The notes under the pieces were generated by a model. That model worked only from the letters and a program-made list of their open reading frames with translations, made no database searches and was not told the origin of the DNA. This document shows positions 19,086-28,073 of a stretch of 62,453 nt of DNA, in pieces (position 1 is the stretch's first letter; each line of letters begins with the position of its first letter). The DNA is from Mariprofundaceae bacterium (GTDB lineage Bacteria > Pseudomonadota > Zetaproteobacteria > Mariprofundales > Mariprofundaceae): NCBI GenBank assembly GCA_030950585.1, contig JAUZRG010000003.1:1-62453 (forward strand). The letters run 5' to 3'. The position numbers and the translations under genes are program-made.

Positions 19086-22000
19086 TTAACTCGTCAACGC
19101 TTGCTTAATAACCTTACTAAGTTTATTGATATCATAAGGTTTAGGCAGCATCATATGACGGCTATCAGGTATTTTACCTCGATATGTCGTATCTTTATCA
19201 TAGCCTGATGAGAATACAATTTTCGCCTCAGCATTGGCTGCCAAGATTTGTTTGGCAGCTTCTAGCCCGCCCAGTCTAGGCATCACGATATCCATTAAAA
19301 TAAGTGCAATATCACGATGCCTCATGTAAGCATCAACAGCCCCAAAGCCATCGGATGCTTCTATGACGGTGTAATTAATGCTCTCTAAAACGTCTCTGGC
19401 CATATTTCGGACATCTGTATTATCATCAACCACAAGGATACATTGACCACTACCCTGAACAATGGGTATGTCACCATCATTCATCACAATAGGGAGGCTT
19501 TCTTTCAATATAGGTAAATAAATTTTAAACAGAGCCCCTTGCCCAAGCTCACTCTCGACTTCGACCACACCTTGATGATTTTTAATCGCACCAAAGAGCA
19601 TTGATAAACCAAGCCCAGTGCCAGAGCCAACAGCTTTGGTGGTAAAGAAAGGTTCAAAGATATGACGTTTGTCTTTTTCGCTCATGCCGTAGCCATTGTC
19701 TTTAATCGCAATGCACGCATACGCTTGAGATTTTATAGTTGAGTGGGCAGCGCAAAATGAATCATCAGCAATAAAGGCACTTAATGTTAATGAAATTTCA
19801 GGGTTAGCAACTGCGGAAACGGCATCGAGTGCATTCGTGATGAGATTAATCACTGCTTGCTGAAGTTGTGTTTCATCTCCATTCACCATCAATTCATCAC
19901 TTGGATAGTACTCAAAAAACAAAATATTTTCAGGAATAATAGACCTATTTAATGCTGAAACTTCTTTCAGGAATGAGGTTAATCCAAAAGGCTTGATGTT
20001 AATGCGATCTTTTCTGGAGAAGGTTAATAGCTGTTGAATCATTGCAGCTGCATCAAAGGCCAGCTTTTCAACCTTCTCAAGTTTAGATAACACATCAGGC
20101 ATATCAGCAATTTTTATTTTGGCTAAATATAGGTTACCAGTTATACCCGCCAATGTGTTATTGAAGTTATGGGCAATGCCGCCGACCAGCGTTCCGAGTG
20201 CCTCCATCTTTTGAGACTGACGGAATTTCTCTTCAAGTATCTCATGTTCTGACATATCAATCTGAATCCCTACATAATGAGAGATGTCACCACTTAAATC
20301 TTTAATCGGTGACACCGTCATCAAGGCTGGGTATTCCTCACCACTCTTCCTTTTATCTCTGATAGAGGCATGAAACACGCCACCCTCGGAAATCGTGTTC
20401 CACATGGATGCATAGAACTCAGTCGATTGTTGCCCGCTCTGGCGTATTCTTGGATTTTTTCCCAAGGCCTCTTCAGAGGAGTAACCTGTTATTTTCGTAA
20501 AGGATGGGTTGACATATTCAATCGAACCTTGATTATCTGTGATAAGAATGGATTCACCAGACTGCTCAATAGCCTCTGAAAATTTTCGGATTGAAACGTT
20601 TTTCTCTTCTTTTTCCCTGACGATAGCCACCAGTCTGGAGGCAGATTGAATATTGATGATTTGAGTCGCATTCGGTTGGGACACATGGTCAAAATACATG
20701 GCAAAAGTCCCGAGCACTTGCCCATGACTTCCTAGTACTGGTTCTGACCAACAGGCTTTTAAATTATGAGAGAGAGCCAAGTCTTTGAAGTTTTCCCATA
20801 GAGGGTCATTGGCAATGTCTGTGACCACAACACGCTTGCTAAGAAAGGCAGCTGTTCCACAGGAGCCAGCAGAAGGACCAATTTCTCCACCATCAATGGC
20901 TTGCGAATAGGCTTGGGGAAGACTTGGCGAGGAGCAGTGAAACAAACGGTTGTTTTTTAACAATAAAATTGATGTGCGCATGTCAGGGTATAGCTTCTCA
21001 TGCATTGAGCATATGGCGTTATAAATCGCACCTGAAGGCTCATCTTTTGCCAGCTGTTCTAAAATATCTGAAGTCGTATCAATATAGTGCTCAGCTTGTA
21101 TGCGCTCAGAAATATCATGAACAATCGCGTAAAGGTATTCGCCACCTTTCCACTTCACAGGTCCTAAATGAATTTCAACATCCTTAACTTCACCATTCGC
21201 AAGCCTGTGTTTAAAAATGAAATGGCTACGGTTATCATGAAAACCCTCTGTTATCGCGGCTTCTCTTTCCTTTTCTGAAAGTGTGTTTATGTCAGATATA
21301 TTTAATGACTTAAGCTTCTTTTTGGAGTATCCATAAAAGGCTTCAGCTGCTCTATTTGCATCCAATATTTTTCCATTTTGAGGGGAAATAATCAGTTCAA
21401 TACTCTTTTTATTTTCAAAAATATCCCGAAACAGCCATTCGCTTTCCAGTAAGTCAGCAGCACGGGATTTGACCATATTTTTTAACATCAGTGAGTAACA
21501 GGCAGATAAAAGAACGAGTATTAATAGGCCAATAATGATGAGTTCCAATCGATATTTGATCAATAGATTATGAAGCTCACTGGGTCTTTTATATATAAAG
21601 TCATCTATATCTACAGGCTGTTGGATAAGGCCAAGTTCCATATACACTTTTTGTATAGAAGACCAGCGTTGCTTGCTGACGTAGCCAATATCAACGACAT
21701 CTTTTAGAATCGCTTTGTCTATTTCTCTTGCTTGGAATCTGAGGTGATTAAAACCAAGTCCTTGTGGGTTATACTTTTCATGAATCATAAGAATGGTTTC
21801 TTCAACATGTGTTAAAGCATAAATCCAGCCTTTTTTACTGGCATTGATGAATTTTAAGGTTCTTTCTGGGTGGTCTATAATTTCTTGATCGTTACAAATC
21901 AAAATATCACCATAAAAATCAATTTCAGATTCCAAAGGGTTTAAAATACCGTACTCTATTCCCAAAGACTCCAACGTATGCGGTTGATCGGTCATATAAA

Positions 22001-22526
22001 CACTGAAGGCATCCGTTTTTCCTGTAATTAAGTCATTCAAATTGTAACTATTCTCTTGCCGAATAAAATCCTTTTTCGAGAGTCCAGCCTTATAGATTGC
22101 CGCCAATATGACGGCATCCATATTATCACTCTGTAGCATCACCCGTTTACCGTGAAGGTCTGAAAATGACCGAATCCCTGAGCCTTTTCTGACGGCAAGT
22201 GCAAGCGGTGAATGTTGAAATATGGTGGCCACAACCTTGATGGGTGCCCCCTTTGCTTTATCTAATAATGCTCCTGTATCTGAAACAGCATAAAAGCCAC
22301 TGCCTCTAAGGATATGCTTCAGTGGTGATTTTTCTCGGTCTTTTTCAATGATGTTGACATTCAAACCTTCATCATCGTAATAACCTTTTTCTTTTGCAAC
22401 GTAGTAACCCGCGAATTGAAAGGTATGTTTCCATTTAAGTTGAAGTTCAATCGTTTCATTGGAAAAAACAGGGGTTGCTGACAAGCTCAAGAATAAAAAT
22501 AGTGCAAACAAATACAATCTTTTCAT
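19086..22526 (-). CDS. Hybrid histidine kinase with periplasmic NMT1/THI5-type ligand-binding domain
   Basis: Domain order: signal peptide (about 1-22); an NMT1/THI5-like substrate-binding domain (about 23-315, with WKHTFQFAGYYVAKEKGYYD); a transmembrane helix (about 330-352, LELIIIGLLILVLLSACYSL); PAS (about 360-480); GAF (about 490-640); PAS (about 650-770); HisKA with His786 in GGIAHNFNN; HATPase (NLITNALDAV, TGLGLSM); and a C-terminal receiver with Asp1079 in LMDIVMP. It should sense a small periplasmic ligand, perhaps a pyrimidine or other NMT1-type solute. There is no DNA-binding regulator nearby, so the output is unknown. 1146 aa, monocistronic. Confidence 0.92.
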   Translation of the reverse strand: MKRLYLFALFLFLSLSATPVFSNETIELQLKWKHTFQFAGYYVAKEKGYYDDEGLNVNIIEKDREKSPLKHILRGSGFYAVSDTGALLDKAKGAPIKVVATIFQHSPLALAVRKGSGIRSFSDLHGKRVMLQSDNMDAVILAAIYKAGLSKKDFIRQENSYNLNDLITGKTDAFSVYMTDQPHTLESLGIEYGILNPLESEIDFYGDILICNDQEIIDHPERTLKFINASKKGWIYALTHVEETILMIHEKYNPQGLGFNHLRFQAREIDKAILKDVVDIGYVSKQRWSSIQKVYMELGLIQQPVDIDDFIYKRPSELHNLLIKYRLELIIIGLLILVLLSACYSLMLKNMVKSRAADLLESEWLFRDIFENKKSIELIISPQNGKILDANRAAEAFYGYSKKKLKSLNISDINTLSEKEREAAITEGFHDNRSHFIFKHRLANGEVKDVEIHLGPVKWKGGEYLYAIVHDISERIQAEHYIDTTSDILEQLAKDEPSGAIYNAICSMHEKLYPDMRTSILLLKNNRLFHCSSPSLPQAYSQAIDGGEIGPSAGSCGTAAFLSKRVVVTDIANDPLWENFKDLALSHNLKACWSEPVLGSHGQVLGTFAMYFDHVSQPNATQIINIQSASRLVAIVREKEEKNVSIRKFSEAIEQSGESILITDNQGSIEYVNPSFTKITGYSSEEALGKNPRIRQSGQQSTEFYASMWNTISEGGVFHASIRDKRKSGEEYPALMTVSPIKDLSGDISHYVGIQIDMSEHEILEEKFRQSQKMEALGTLVGGIAHNFNNTLAGITGNLYLAKIKIADMPDVLSKLEKVEKLAFDAAAMIQQLLTFSRKDRINIKPFGLTSFLKEVSALNRSIIPENILFFEYYPSDELMVNGDETQLQQAVINLITNALDAVSAVANPEISLTLSAFIADDSFCAAHSTIKSQAYACIAIKDNGYGMSEKDKRHIFEPFFTTKAVGSGTGLGLSMLFGAIKNHQGVVEVESELGQGALFKIYLPILKESLPIVMNDGDIPIVQGSGQCILVVDDNTDVRNMARDVLESINYTVIEASDGFGAVDAYMRHRDIALILMDIVMPRLGGLEAAKQILAANAEAKIVFSSGYDKDTTYRGKIPDSRHMMLPKPYDINKLSKVIKQALTS

Positions 22527-22768
22527 GAAGAAAATCCTCCTGCATGATGAAGTCGTTCAGTGAAAATATTCTTCTGAGAATTCAATGCGTAAGTGTTATA
22601 TTTAAAAGTCGTTATGCAGGGTTGAAAAAGACTTCATAGAGAAGTGTTAATACGCTCAACTTTCTGTGCCAATACTTTGTTTTATAGGCAATGATGTCAA
22701 TCAAGGTGTCTGCAATGTGGGCGTTTTTTGTTCATGCTAAAGGCTGGGTGAAATACACATATTATGGC

Positions 22769-22799
22769 GTAGAGATGCCCATCAGAAGGGTACCCCTAC
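22769..22799. repeat. Imperfect palindrome, GTAGAG...CCCTAC
   Basis: A 31-nt imperfect hairpin between the hybrid kinase and hemH. GTAG and CTAC close the ends, GCCC pairs with GGGT near the loop, and two A-C mismatches interrupt the stem. Its ends resemble the perfect palindrome at 42582-42609. It could be a degenerate member of the same intergenic repeat family, or a terminator-like structure. Confidence 0.35.
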
Positions 22800-22816
22800 G
22801 GTATATGGGTGGTCTT

Positions 22817-23773
22817 TTAGAATCCACCCTCTGATTGCAATACTTTATCAATCAGTGCGACATGACTGTCTTGATCGTTTAAGGCTGGGATGTAACGCAA
22901 TTCACTGCCGCCAGCAGAACAAAAAGTTTCTGCGCCTTCGCGTGCGATTTCATCAATGGTTTCTAGGCAGTCAATGGAAAATCCAGGGCAAATCACATCG
23001 ACCATTTTGGTGCCTTGTTCAGCCAAAGTTGTGAGAACTTCATCGGTATAAGGCTGTAACCACGGTTGTGTCCCTAGACGAGACTGAAAAGAGCAAACCC
23101 ATTGATTGTTTTGTAGTTTTAAGGCTTGAGAAAGTTTCTTCGCTGTTTGTTGGCATTGGGCTTCATAGGGATCACCTGCTTCAATATAGGATTGAGGGAT
23201 GCCATGAAAACTCATCATAAGAATCTCAGCTTGGCCACGTGTTTGCCAGTGTTGTTGCACTTGTTGGGCTAAGGCTTCGATGTAGGCTGGGTGGGTGTGA
23301 TAATCTTTGATGAATCGAAGGCTTGGCATTTCGCGTGTTTGTTGCATATGACTAAAAACAGCATCAAAACTGGAAGCCGTCGTTGTGGCTGAGTATTGCG
23401 GGTATAATGCCAAAACGATGATGTCTTGGCAGCCTTGATCTTCTAAGGATTTCAGGGATTTTTCCGTATTGGGATGACCGTAACGCATGGCAATCTCTAC
23501 GGGTGTGTTGATCTTTTTTGCGAGTTTGAGACCTAAAGATTGCATGCCCACAAGCAGAGGGGAACCATCTTTGGTCCATACTTTTTGATAAAGTGCGGCA
23601 GATTTTTTTGGTCGAAAATTCAAAATGAAAAGGTTTAAGACAAACCACCACAGAATACGTGGGATTTCAACCACACGACGATCCCATAAAAATTCAGCTA
23701 AATAACGGCGAACAGCCTTTGTGGTGGGCGCGTCAGGTGTACCAAGGTTACATAAAAGGATGCCTTTTTTCAT
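22817..23773 (-). CDS. hemH: Ferrochelatase
   Basis: Inserts Fe2+ into protoporphyrin IX, the last step of heme synthesis, at the inner membrane. The N-terminal [14 protein letters not shown] and [17 protein letters not shown] (catalytic His) are family hallmarks, with [14 protein letters not shown] near the C-terminus. The 318-aa length is standard. ATG overlaps the folE stop as ATGA, so it is co-translated with folE, and lptF/G-folE-hemH form one minus-strand operon. The other heme genes of this window lie about 15 kb away. Confidence 0.96.
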   Translation of the reverse strand: MKKGILLCNLGTPDAPTTKAVRRYLAEFLWDRRVVEIPRILWWFVLNLFILNFRPKKSAALYQKVWTKDGSPLLVGMQSLGLKLAKKINTPVEIAMRYGHPNTEKSLKSLEDQGCQDIIVLALYPQYSATTTASSFDAVFSHMQQTREMPSLRFIKDYHTHPAYIEALAQQVQQHWQTRGQAEILMMSFHGIPQSYIEAGDPYEAQCQQTAKKLSQALKLQNNQWVCSFQSRLGTQPWLQPYTDEVLTTLAEQGTKMVDVICPGFSIDCLETIDEIAREGAETFCSAGGSELRYIPALNDQDSHVALIDKVLQSEGGF

Positions 23774-24342
23774 TTTTGTTTGGCCATGTCGATGAGATTG
23801 AATAGCTCCAAGCGCGATGAGGGGTTATTGAGGAACTCACCTGTTAATTTAGAGGTTGTGGTCATGGATCCTGGTTTTTTCACGCCACGGTGACACATAC
23901 AAAAATGTTGGCACTGCATGATCACAGCCACACCAGCGGGTTCCAAGACTTCTTCAATGACAGAGGCAATTTGCATGGTCAGTTTCTCTTGAACCTGTAG
24001 GCGACGTGCAAAAACATCAACCACGCGGGCAAGTTTGGATAAGCCCACAACGCGACCATTGGGTAGGTAGGCAATATGTGCTTTACCAAAGAAAGGAGCC
24101 ATGTGGTGTTCACAGTGGCTAAAGATGTCGATATCAGAAACCAAGACTAGTTCATTATAGCCTTCGACTTCTTCAAATGTCTTTTGTAGGTGCGCTCGGG
24201 CATCTTGTTGGTAACCAGAAAAGTATTCATCAAAGGCGCGAATCACACGAGCGGGTGTTTCTTGCAGCCCTTCACGGTCAGGGTCTTCACCAATGTGTTG
24301 AAGAATAGCGCGAATATGACTTTCAGCTTGTTGGTTTGGCAT
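23770..24342 (-). CDS. folE: GTP cyclohydrolase I
   Basis: Converts GTP to 7,8-dihydroneopterin triphosphate (folate and, in some bacteria, queuosine). Zinc and active-site residues are in [18 protein letters not shown] and in [17 protein letters not shown]. The latter differs slightly from the usual CMMMRG: the Cys ligand is kept, but a His replaces the following Met. 190 aa. The last base block overlaps the hemH start (ATGA); lptF/G ends 55 nt upstream. Confidence 0.95.
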   Translation of the reverse strand: MPNQQAESHIRAILQHIGEDPDREGLQETPARVIRAFDEYFSGYQQDARAHLQKTFEEVEGYNELVLVSDIDIFSHCEHHMAPFFGKAHIAYLPNGRVVGLSKLARVVDVFARRLQVQEKLTMQIASVIEEVLEPAGVAVIMQCQHFCMCHRGVKKPGSMTTTSKLTGEFLNNPSSRLELFNLIDMAKQK

Positions 24343-24397
24343 GTTTACCTCTTAGTCAAAAGAACGCATGCTAACGATAAATGCTGTGAAAAAAAAC

Positions 24398-25492
24398 TTA
24401 CTGTGTCCAAGGGAACATGCCTGAACCACTATTCTTGCAGGCATAGATAAACCAAGTGAGACCCAGTGAGGCCATGAGTCCTTGACCAAGCCACATGCTC
24501 CCCCAAGGTAATTGTGCCGAGGCGACTTGCTGGAAAAGTGCAACTTGGATGTTGTAGACGGCAAACATCAAAAGAACGCCCCATAGGTAGGCAGTGGCTT
24601 GCATGGAACGTTTTGGACTGAGTGATAGAGGCAAAACAAAAAGCAATAAGACAATGATAGTGGTGGGAAGCAGTAAGCGGCGATGCCATTCTGCGGTAGC
24701 TTCAGCATTGTCAGAGCTTTGCACCACTTTCCATAATTCCATCGGTGGCATTTCCAAAAGGGTGTTGCGCCACGGCATGGGGTTTTTAGTCGAGGACTGG
24801 GCGATTTTGATTTGGGTTTGGTATTGATCAAAAGAAGCCATGCGCAGCTGAGGCGCTTTGCCTTCAAGGCGCGTACCTTGATATAAAATGAATTCAATTT
24901 GTTCGCCACGCCATTCAATGGCTGCTGTTTTGGCTAAATAAACAATGGGGGTTCCACTGCGTCGATCTTCCATCATGAGTTGGTGATATAGACCAGTCTC
25001 ATCCTGACCTTGCACATAAACGGTGAGGTCATCCATGCTATCTGAAAATTGCTGTGGGGTGAGTTTTAGCAACTTCATATTGTCCATATTGTAGAACGCG
25101 ATACGAAAAGAATGGGTACCTTGTGGCATCCAAACAAGGGCGACATAACAAAGCGATAGGTACAATAAAAAAGCCACCATGATGAGCGATCGTAAAGTGC
25201 GAGGATAAGAAATACCTGCGGCACGAAGTGCATCCATTTCGCTATCTTGGTTCAAACGCATCAAGGTACTTTGCATGGCGAAGAAGAAAGCAATGGGTAC
25301 CGTCAAGACTAAAAAGTAAGGTAAAATAGACCATAGCAATTGAATCATGAGTGAAAAACCCAAGCCATTATCTGATAAAGAAGATAGAATATTTAAGGCT
25401 CTGCCAAATAAAAGCACGCCTGTGACGACGGCTAAACTGGTTAAAAAAGGCAAGGCAAAGTTGCGTAACATATAACGATCTAGAATTTTCAA
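24398..25492 (-). CDS. LptF/LptG-family LPS export permease
   Basis: YjgP/YjgQ-type inner-membrane subunit of the Lpt ABC exporter that pulls LPS out of the membrane. The N-terminal DRYMLRNFALPFLTSLAVV and the conserved coupling-helix segment RLNQDSEMDALRAAGIS are diagnostic. Three transmembrane helices on each side enclose a periplasmic beta-jellyroll region (about residues 130-255). Length 364 aa. From position alone I cannot tell LptF from LptG; the partner gene is not in this window. Divergent from the DegT gene by about 76 nt. Confidence 0.88.
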   Translation of the reverse strand: MKILDRYMLRNFALPFLTSLAVVTGVLLFGRALNILSSLSDNGLGFSLMIQLLWSILPYFLVLTVPIAFFFAMQSTLMRLNQDSEMDALRAAGISYPRTLRSLIMVAFLLYLSLCYVALVWMPQGTHSFRIAFYNMDNMKLLKLTPQQFSDSMDDLTVYVQGQDETGLYHQLMMEDRRSGTPIVYLAKTAAIEWRGEQIEFILYQGTRLEGKAPQLRMASFDQYQTQIKIAQSSTKNPMPWRNTLLEMPPMELWKVVQSSDNAEATAEWHRRLLLPTTIIVLLLFVLPLSLSPKRSMQATAYLWGVLLMFAVYNIQVALFQQVASAQLPWGSMWLGQGLMASLGLTWFIYACKNSGSGMFPWTQ

Positions 25493-25568
25493 AATCCACT
25501 GTCCCCAAAAAACACTGCATAATAGTCATGCTTTGACTAGGATTCCAGCCTTGAACAAAGGAGATAAT

Positions 25569-26759
25569 GTGATTCCAGCAATTGAAGGTGGTTCTGCGGT
25601 ACGTCAAAAGTACCTCGTATTTGGTTCTCCGATGATTGAAGAGGCCGAAATTGAAGAGGTTGTGAAGGCCTTGCGTTCTCGATGGATAGGCACAGGACCC
25701 AAGGTTACTTTGTTTGAATCCATGTTTCGTGATTACACTGGTTCACCGCATGCGGTGGGCTTGCATTCATGCACAGCGGCCTTGCATTTGGCCTTGTTGG
25801 CTGCGCGTGTGCAACAGGGTGATGAAGTGATTATTCCAGCAATGACCTTTTGTGCCACCGCCAATGCGGTGATTCATGCAGGGGCAAAACCTGTGATGGT
25901 GGATGTCGATGCAGATGATATGAATATCACCGCACAACATATTGAAAAAGCCATTACAGCCAAAACGAAAGCGATTATTCCTGTGCATATGGCAGGTCGT
26001 CCTTGTGATATGACTCCGATTCTTGCTTTGGCCAAAGCCCATGATTTACGGGTGATCGAGGATGCAGCCCATGCCACCGAAGGGGTGTATCAAAGCCAAA
26101 AGATTGGTGCATTATCCGATGCCACTTGCTTCTCTTTTTATGTGACCAAGAACCTTGTGACAGGTGAAGGCGGTATGCTGACCACGCCTCATGCTGACTG
26201 GGCAGAGCGCATTCAAGTGATGGGTTTGCATGGTATGTCGCGTGGGGCTTGGAAGCGTTATAGTGATGAAGGTTTTAAGCATTATCAGGTGACTGAAGCA
26301 GGCTTTAAATACAATATGATGGACTTGCAAGCGGCCATTGGTGTGCACCAACTGCCCAGAATGGAACGCTATTTACAGGTTCGTGAAAAAGTATGGCGGC
26401 GTTATGATGCTGCGTTTGCAGCATTGCCGATGACCTTGCCAGCACCTGTGCGTCAGGGTGATGTGCATGCGCGTCATTTGTATACGATTTTACTTGATTT
26501 GGATGGACTGAAGGTGAACCGCGATTACATTGTGGATGCTCTTCATGCTGAAAATATTGGCGTAGGTATTCATTTTATTGGTTTGCAAATGCATCCTTAT
26601 TATCAAGACCGCTTTGGCTATCGTGACGAAGATTTTCCTGTGACGCTGGATTTATCCATGCGCACCATCAGCTTACCCTTATCGGCAGCACTACAAGACA
26701 AAGAAGTGGATGATGTGATTGCCGCTGTTCATAAAGTTATTTCTTATTATCGCAGGTAG
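25569..26759 (+). CDS. DegT/DnrJ/EryC1/StrS sugar aminotransferase
   Basis: PLP-dependent aminotransferase acting on nucleotide-linked keto-sugars. The PLP lysine is in SFYVTKNLVTGEGGM, and EDAAHA provides the cofactor Asp. The frame begins at 25533, but GTG 25569 lies 5 nt after AAAGGAG, a far better site, giving 396 aa. It heads a six-gene operon (GT2, acyltransferase, GT39, heptose kinase, kdsB). The expected role is making an amino sugar for LPS or another surface glycan; the exact sugar cannot be read from sequence. Confidence 0.9.
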   Translation: MIPAIEGGSAVRQKYLVFGSPMIEEAEIEEVVKALRSRWIGTGPKVTLFESMFRDYTGSPHAVGLHSCTAALHLALLAARVQQGDEVIIPAMTFCATANAVIHAGAKPVMVDVDADDMNITAQHIEKAITAKTKAIIPVHMAGRPCDMTPILALAKAHDLRVIEDAAHATEGVYQSQKIGALSDATCFSFYVTKNLVTGEGGMLTTPHADWAERIQVMGLHGMSRGAWKRYSDEGFKHYQVTEAGFKYNMMDLQAAIGVHQLPRMERYLQVREKVWRRYDAAFAALPMTLPAPVRQGDVHARHLYTILLDLDGLKVNRDYIVDALHAENIGVGIHFIGLQMHPYYQDRFGYRDEDFPVTLDLSMRTISLPLSAALQDKEVDDVIAAVHKVISYYRR

Positions 26760-26764
26760 AAAAT

Positions 26765-27499
26765 ATGCAACATAATACAGCGTATGAAATTGATTTGTCC
26801 GTCGTCATTGCTTGCTACAATGAAGCGGAACATATCGAACAAAGTTTACCGACTTTAGAGGCCTCTTTACAGGCATCGGGCTTGGTCTATGAGTTGATTG
26901 TCATTGATGATTGTTCGGCTGACCACACCGCCAAGATACTGCATCAATTGTTTGATCATCGTGATGATGTTCAGGTTATATTTCATGCAGAAAACCAAGG
27001 CCGTGGCGCGACGGTGCAAGAAGGTTTGATGCTTGCGTCGGGTGAGGTTATTGGTTTCTTAGACATCGATTTAGAGGTAGGTCCTTGGTATATTCTACCC
27101 GCTATTGATCATATTAAAAGGCATCAAACCGATATGATTGTGGCACATCGCATTTATAAACTTCAAATGCATCCAACGGTTTTAACCCGTCATATTTTGA
27201 GTGTGGGATACCGTATTTTGGTGCATGCCATGTTGGATGTGCCTATTCGTGATTCTGAAGCTGGATTTAAGTTTTTCAGACGTTCAACGATCATGCCTGT
27301 TTTGGAAAAATGCCAAGATAAGGGTTGGTTTTGGGATACAGAAGTGGTGTATCTTGCTCATCTGAAAGGCTTGAAACTCAATGAAATCCCTTGTTTGTTT
27401 TTACGTCGGCCAGAAAAAACCAGTACGGTAAACTTGGTGGCAGATACATGGCAATATTTTAAAAGTTTACGGGCTTTTCAAAAACGGCTAGATCGCTAA
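26765..27499 (+). CDS. Family 2 glycosyltransferase (DPM1-like)
   Basis: A GT-A fold enzyme: SVVIACYNEAEHIEQSL nucleotide-binding start, DDCSADHT, and the metal-binding DID in GFLDIDLEVGP. It resembles polyprenyl-phosphate sugar transferases (dolichol-phosphate mannosyltransferase type) but has no C-terminal transmembrane tail, so it should be cytosolic or peripheral. 244 aa. It could supply the lipid-linked sugar donor for the GT39 protein two genes downstream, an inference from the pair's usual partnership. Its stop overlaps the next start as TAATG. Confidence 0.85.
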   Translation: MQHNTAYEIDLSVVIACYNEAEHIEQSLPTLEASLQASGLVYELIVIDDCSADHTAKILHQLFDHRDDVQVIFHAENQGRGATVQEGLMLASGEVIGFLDIDLEVGPWYILPAIDHIKRHQTDMIVAHRIYKLQMHPTVLTRHILSVGYRILVHAMLDVPIRDSEAGFKFFRRSTIMPVLEKCQDKGWFWDTEVVYLAHLKGLKLNEIPCLFLRRPEKTSTVNLVADTWQYFKSLRAFQKRLDR

Positions 27500-28038
27500 T
27501 GCAAGCTTTAAAACAAGTGGGTTTTGCTAAAGTGTTTCGTTTTGCCTTGATGACACTTTTTAGCCTTGTCTTAAAGCTCATGATTGTTCCGCCGTTGCGT
27601 ACATTTTTATTGCGTCTGATGGGGGCTAAGGTTGGTTCTGGAAGCGTGTTGCAAAATGTACGGTTTTATAATTTATACCGCACAGGTTTAGGTGGGTTGC
27701 AGATTGGTCAGGCGTGTTATCTGGGTGATGAGGTGTTGTTGGATTTAGCCGATGATATTCACTTGGCTGATCAAGTCACCTTGGCAGCACGGGTACATAT
27801 TTTGACCCACCGAAATGTGGGCTATACCGATCATCCCTTGCAAAAGTTTTTACCCGCGATGCAAAAGCCGACACATATTGATCGTGGTGCCTTTATCGGT
27901 GCCAATGCCGTGATTATGGCAGGTGTTCATATTGGCGAATGTGCTGTGGTGGCTGCGGGGGCGGTGGTCTGTGCCGATGTTGAAGCCTTTAGCGTGGTGG
28001 GCGGTGTGCCTGCAAAGGAAATAAAAAAATTAATATAA
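27499..28038 (+). CDS. Hexapeptide-repeat (left-handed beta-helix) acyltransferase
   Basis: Repeats of the isoleucine-patch type (for example IGQACYLGDEV and GAFIGANAVIMAGVHIGE) and the catalytic-His strand HILTHRN place it with the WcaF/Maa-type O-acetyltransferases. An N-terminal hydrophobic stretch (about 10-35) may attach it to the membrane. 179 aa. It should acetylate a sugar in the surface-glycan pathway. The start overlaps the GT2 stop (TAATG). Confidence 0.85.
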   Translation: MQALKQVGFAKVFRFALMTLFSLVLKLMIVPPLRTFLLRLMGAKVGSGSVLQNVRFYNLYRTGLGGLQIGQACYLGDEVLLDLADDIHLADQVTLAARVHILTHRNVGYTDHPLQKFLPAMQKPTHIDRGAFIGANAVIMAGVHIGECAVVAAGAVVCADVEAFSVVGGVPAKEIKKLI

Positions 28039-28073
28039 TTAAAATTCAATGGATCACCCTGATTGCAGCATTA

